Position numbers and translations under genes: made by a program
Shown: positions 61,242 through 64,000 of the stretch, piece after piece
Position numbering within the stretch: position 1 is the stretch's first letter
Layout of the letters: the number at the start of each line of letters is the position of its first letter
Assembly (NCBI RefSeq): GCF_900114035.1
Contig: NZ_FORP01000012.1
Location: 1 to 64,000, forward strand
Direction: 5' to 3'
DNA length: 64,000 nt
Source: Amycolatopsis sacchari
Lineage (GTDB): Bacteria; Actinomycetota; Actinomycetes; Mycobacteriales; Pseudonocardiaceae
The notes under the pieces: model-generated
Database searches by the model: none
What the model was told of the DNA's origin: nothing
The model's input: only the letters and a program-made list of their open reading frames with translations

Positions 61242-62060
61242 ATGAAGTACGGAATCGCCACCTTCGTGACCGACGAGACGATCCAGCCCGCACCGCTCGC
61301 CCGCGCCCTGGAGGAACGTGGTTTCGACTCCGTGTTCCTGGCGGAGCACTCGCACATCCCGGCGAGCCGGGAGACCCCGTACGAGGGCGGTGGCGAGCTG
61401 CCGGACTACTACCGCCGCACGCTCGACCCGTTCGTGGCGCTGTCGGCGATGGCGGCGGTGACCGAGGACCTGCTGCTGGCGACCGGCGTCGCGCTGGTGA
61501 TCCAGCGGGACGTGATCCACACGGCGAAAGAGGTCGCCAGCCTGGACCTGATCTCCGGCGGCCGCGTGCTCTTCGGCGTCGGCGTGGGCTGGAACCGCGA
61601 GGAGATGCGGAACCACGGCACCGAGCCGCGCACCCGCGGCGCCCTGCTGAACGAGCAGATCGAGGCGCTCAAGGCGATCTGGACGCAGGAGCAGGCCGAG
61701 TACCACGGGAAGTTCGTCGACTTCGACCCGATCTTCGCGTGGCCCAAGCCGGTGCAGGCGCCGCACCCGCCCGTCTACGTCGGCGGGGAGAGCCCGAAGG
61801 CGCTGGACCGCCTGCTCAAGCACGGCGACGCCTGGCTGCCGCGCCCGCACACCGAGATCGCGGAGATCAAGCGGGTGCGCTCGTGGCTGGCCGACAACGG
61901 CCGTCCGGACGTGCCGTTCACCGTGTTCGGCGCCCCGGCCGACAAGGGCAAGCTGGAGCAGTACGCCGAAGCCGGCGTCGAGCGCGTCACGTTCTTCCTG
62001 ACGCCGGGGCCCGAGGCCGAGGCGCTGAAGAAGCTCGACGAGTTCGCGGCGCTGCGGTGA
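61242..62060 (+). CDS. F420-dependent LLM-class oxidoreductase 1
   Basis: A 272-residue luciferase-like flavin/F420 enzyme (TIGR03619-type). It starts MKYGIATFVTDETIQPAPLA; FLAEHSHIP, LATGVALVIQRDVIHTAKEVASLD, SGGRVLFGVGVGWNREEMRNHG and FDFDPIFAWPKPVQ-like motifs are present. It resembles enzymes that use F420H2 to reduce enones or unknown substrates. It overlaps the next paralogue by 4 bp (GTGA), with which it shares most motifs, so the pair arose by tandem duplication. No clear ribosome site precedes ATG 61242; it lies in the region of the methyltransferase fossil. Confidence 0.9.
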   Translation: MKYGIATFVTDETIQPAPLARALEERGFDSVFLAEHSHIPASRETPYEGGGELPDYYRRTLDPFVALSAMAAVTEDLLLATGVALVIQRDVIHTAKEVASLDLISGGRVLFGVGVGWNREEMRNHGTEPRTRGALLNEQIEALKAIWTQEQAEYHGKFVDFDPIFAWPKPVQAPHPPVYVGGESPKALDRLLKHGDAWLPRPHTEIAEIKRVRSWLADNGRPDVPFTVFGAPADKGKLEQYAEAGVERVTFFLTPGPEAEALKKLDEFAALR

Positions 62061-62860
62061 AGGTCGGCATCAGCACCTTCGTCACCGACGAGAGCATGCC
62101 GCCCGCCGCGCTGGCCAAGGCGGTGGAGGAGCGCGGTTTCGACGCGTTGTTCCTCGCGGAGCACTCGCACATCCCGGTCTCCCGCGAGACGCCGTACCCG
62201 GCGGGCGGGGAGCTGCCGCGGCCGTACTTCCGCGCGCTCGACCCGTTCGTGGCACTGGCCGCGGCCGCGGCGGTGACGACGTCGCTGCGCCTGGGCACCG
62301 GGGTCAGCCTGCTGGTCCAGCGTGACGTGATCCACACCGCGAAATCCGTCGCCAGCCTGCACCTGGTGTCGGGTGGGCGTGTGCTCTTCGGCGTCGGCGT
62401 GGGCTGGAACCGCGAGGAGATGCGCAACCACGGCACCGACCCGCGCACGCGGGGCAGGCTGCTCGACGAGCGGATCCAGGCCCTGCGGGTCCTCTGGAAG
62501 GACGACGAGGCGAGCTACTCCGGTGAGCACGTCCGGTTCGACCGGGTCTTGCAGTGGCCGAAGCCCGCGCAGCCACCGATGATCTACATCGGGGGCAACA
62601 GCGAGGCCGCCGCCGACCGGGCTCGGCGGCTCGGGGACGGCTGGTTGCCCAACGCGGTGCGCGATCCCGCGCAGGTACCGGCGCAGCTCGCCATGGTGCG
62701 GGACACCGGCCTGCCGGTGACGGCCACGTCGGCCCCGCCCGACGAGCGGCTGTTCGCCGCGTACGCCGAGGCCGGCGCGGAACGCGTCACGCTGTCGCTG
62801 CCACCCGGGCCGGAGGCGGACACGCTCCGCAGGCTCGACGAGTTCGCCGCGCTGCGCTGA
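62057..62860 (+). CDS. F420-dependent LLM-class oxidoreductase 2
   Basis: A 267-residue paralogue of the preceding gene: GISTFVTDESMPPAALAKAV, FLAEHSHIPVSRETPYPAGG, RDVIHTAKSVASLHL and SGGRVLFGVGVGWNREEMRNHG align almost without gaps with its neighbour. GTG 62057 overlaps the upstream stop by 4 bp, so translation is coupled. Its C-terminal half is more divergent (MIYIGGNSEAAADRARRLGDGW), which suggests a different substrate. Confidence 0.9.
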   Translation: MKVGISTFVTDESMPPAALAKAVEERGFDALFLAEHSHIPVSRETPYPAGGELPRPYFRALDPFVALAAAAAVTTSLRLGTGVSLLVQRDVIHTAKSVASLHLVSGGRVLFGVGVGWNREEMRNHGTDPRTRGRLLDERIQALRVLWKDDEASYSGEHVRFDRVLQWPKPAQPPMIYIGGNSEAAADRARRLGDGWLPNAVRDPAQVPAQLAMVRDTGLPVTATSAPPDERLFAAYAEAGAERVTLSLPPGPEADTLRRLDEFAALR

Positions 62861-62907
62861 AGCTCGGTACGGTTGCCCTATCGCACGTCAGAAAGGTTGA
62901 TGAGGTC

Positions 62908-63897
62908 GTGAGTGACGTTCAGATCGGCATCGCCGCGGCGCTGGAGCAGTTCTCGCCGCGCGAATCCATCGAGCTTGCCGCGCTGTCCGAGCAGCACGGG
63001 TTCTCCGGGCAGATGGCCGCGGACCACTTCCAGCCGTGGGTGCCGCAGCAGGGGCAGGCGTCCTTCGTGTGGAGCGTGCTGGCCTCGCTCGCCGAGAACA
63101 CGACCGGTGACCTCGGTCCCGGCGTGACGTGCCCGTCGTTCCGGCTGCACCCGGCGATGGTGGCGCAGGCCGCCGCGACGCTGGAGGCCACGTACCCGGG
63201 CCGCACCTGGCTCGGCATCGGTTCCGGTGAGGCGCTCAACGAGCACATCATCGGCGGCTACTGGCCCGAGGCCCCCGAGCGCGTGCGCCGCATGTTCGAG
63301 GCGCTGGAGATCATCCGCAAGCTGTTCAGCGGCAAGGACGTCAAGCACTCCGGCGAGTTCTTCAAGCTGCACACCACGCGCCTGTGGACGCTGCCGGACA
63401 CCCCGCCGCCGGTCTACATCGCCTCCGCGGGCCCGTACACCTCGCGCAAGACCGGTGAGCTGGCCGACGGGCTGATCACGCCCGGTGCCTCGCTGGACAA
63501 GCTGGCCGGCATCCTCGACAACTTCGCGCAGGGCGCCCGCAAGGCCGGCAAGGACCCCGACACGATGCCGAAGCTGCTGCAGGTGCACCTGTCCTGGGCG
63601 GAGACCGACGAGCAGGCGCTGGCCAACGCGATGGACCAGTGGCCCAACGGCGGGATGAAGTTCCCGAAGGCCGACGTCCGCTCGCCGTTCGACTTCGCGC
63701 AGATGGCGAAGCTGGTGCGCGAGGAGGACTTCGAGGGCCGCATGGTCATCTCGTCCGATCCCGACGTGCACCGCCAGTCGCTCCAGCGCTACATCGACGC
63801 CGGGTTCAACCGGATCTACGTGCACAACGTGGGCCGGAACCAGAAGGAGTGGATCGAGGTCTTCGGCCGCGAGGTGCTGCCCAAGCTCAAGGCTTGA
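62908..63897 (+). CDS. F420-dependent glucose-6-phosphate dehydrogenase-like
   Basis: A 329-residue LLM-class enzyme closest to F420-dependent glucose-6-phosphate dehydrogenase and its relatives (TIGR03557 type): QHGFSGQMAADHFQPWVPQQGQASFVWS, LGIGSGEALNEHIIGGYWPEA, YIASAGPYTSRKTGELADG and NRIYVHNVGRNQKEWIEVFG. It reduces F420 at the expense of a sugar phosphate or similar, and could supply the cofactor for the two enzymes upstream. TACGGT at 62868-62873 may be its own -10 box; GTG 62908 is preceded by GAAAGG. Confidence 0.9.
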   Translation: MSDVQIGIAAALEQFSPRESIELAALSEQHGFSGQMAADHFQPWVPQQGQASFVWSVLASLAENTTGDLGPGVTCPSFRLHPAMVAQAAATLEATYPGRTWLGIGSGEALNEHIIGGYWPEAPERVRRMFEALEIIRKLFSGKDVKHSGEFFKLHTTRLWTLPDTPPPVYIASAGPYTSRKTGELADGLITPGASLDKLAGILDNFAQGARKAGKDPDTMPKLLQVHLSWAETDEQALANAMDQWPNGGMKFPKADVRSPFDFAQMAKLVREEDFEGRMVISSDPDVHRQSLQRYIDAGFNRIYVHNVGRNQKEWIEVFGREVLPKLKA

Positions 63898-64000
63898 GCA
63901 GCGCGGCGAGCTGGCCGGTGCCGTCCGTGAGCGCCTTGGCCATCGAGCGGTAGTAGGCCAGCGGCGCCGAGGTCAGCACGATCACGACGTACCGGGAGTC
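63887..64000 (-). CDS. Partial gene at right edge, serine-hydrolase-like end
   Basis: The minus strand at the right edge carries the last 37 codons of a gene (stop TGA at 63887-63889, overlapping the end of the F420 gene by 11 bp). The visible tail DSRYVVIVLTSAPLAYYRSM looks like the C-terminal strand and helix of a class A beta-lactamase-like serine hydrolase, in which a strand such as (R/Y)YVVVVLT is common. That assignment is weak; the rest lies outside the window. Confidence 0.5.
   Translation of the reverse strand, partial: DSRYVVIVLTSAPLAYYRSMAKALTDGTGQLAALLKP

Noticed and set aside
57311-61357. 1348-codon minus-strand frame opposite icmF
   Set aside because: Arg/Val/His/Leu-rich shadow of a strongly coding gene. 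Only its short part near 61040-61100 has real similarity, as the methyltransferase fossil.

Overview
This is a high-GC, gene-dense stretch of an actinomycete chromosome, most likely from the Pseudonocardiaceae (an Amycolatopsis-like organism). That assignment is an inference. It rests on third-position GC bias strong enough to hold shadow reading frames open, on F420-dependent luciferase-like oxidoreductases, on a conservon (kinase/roadblock/DUF742/GTPase), on a fused isobutyryl-CoA mutase, on an XRE-DUF5753/DUF397 pair, on a DasR-type chitinase promoter and on many leaderless starts. No rRNA, tRNA, prophage or CRISPR array is visible. The only transposon trace is the tail of an IS110-type transposase at the left edge.

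Left third (1-26 kb). A minus-strand operon encodes an ATP-grasp ligase, a CocE/NonD hydrolase, an HSL-type hydrolase and a P450. A LigD-like protein with a degenerate ligase domain follows, then a GC-rich repeat tract. A plus-strand trio (FAD/Rieske oxidoreductase, GCS2-type ligase, haem-oxygenase-like iron enzyme) converges on a minus-strand run (membrane protein and carotenoid oxygenase under a PadR operator, DUF2795, topoisomerase IB, methyltransferase, CDGSH protein). Next come a DUF427 protein, a metallo-hydrolase, a TetR regulator with twin operators facing an internally deleted F420 enzyme, glycerate kinase, a second GCS2 ligase, a lipase, PlsC and an exoribonuclease. The class I DAHP synthase has a Tyr-Phe-Trp-Phe leader peptide and alternative hairpins; it is divergent from a phosphofructokinase with the pyrophosphate-type signature.

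Middle (26-51 kb). Two divergent genes, a truncated haemoglobin and an HxlR regulator, both appear to have lost their 5' ends. Then follow a secreted GH18 chitinase behind two DasR-like sites, pyruvate kinase, thioesterase II, an XRE/DUF397 pair, a large LuxR-type ATPase regulator, a 25-bp-period repeat tract, succinate-semialdehyde dehydrogenase, a TetR/acyl-CoA dehydrogenase/CoA-transferase group, a structured leader before a 55-residue membrane protein, a long nested hairpin, a lytic transglycosylase, and a minus-strand operon DUF485 - acetate-type symporter - ornithine decarboxylase - SpeD/SpeE fusion.

Right (51-64 kb). The conservon starts with an unusually long sensor kinase (1428 residues) whose C-terminus is a long LPxR repeat region between two copies of one terminal module. 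Fused isobutyryl-CoA mutase, a methyltransferase fossil, three F420-dependent oxidoreductase genes and a partial minus-strand gene end the window.

The points most worth checking are the aromatic-leader attenuator, the structured element before the 55-residue gene, the kinase repeat expansion, the ATP-grasp/CocE/P450 operon, the iron-enzyme gene group, and an intergenic region built from decayed copies of both flanking gene tails.
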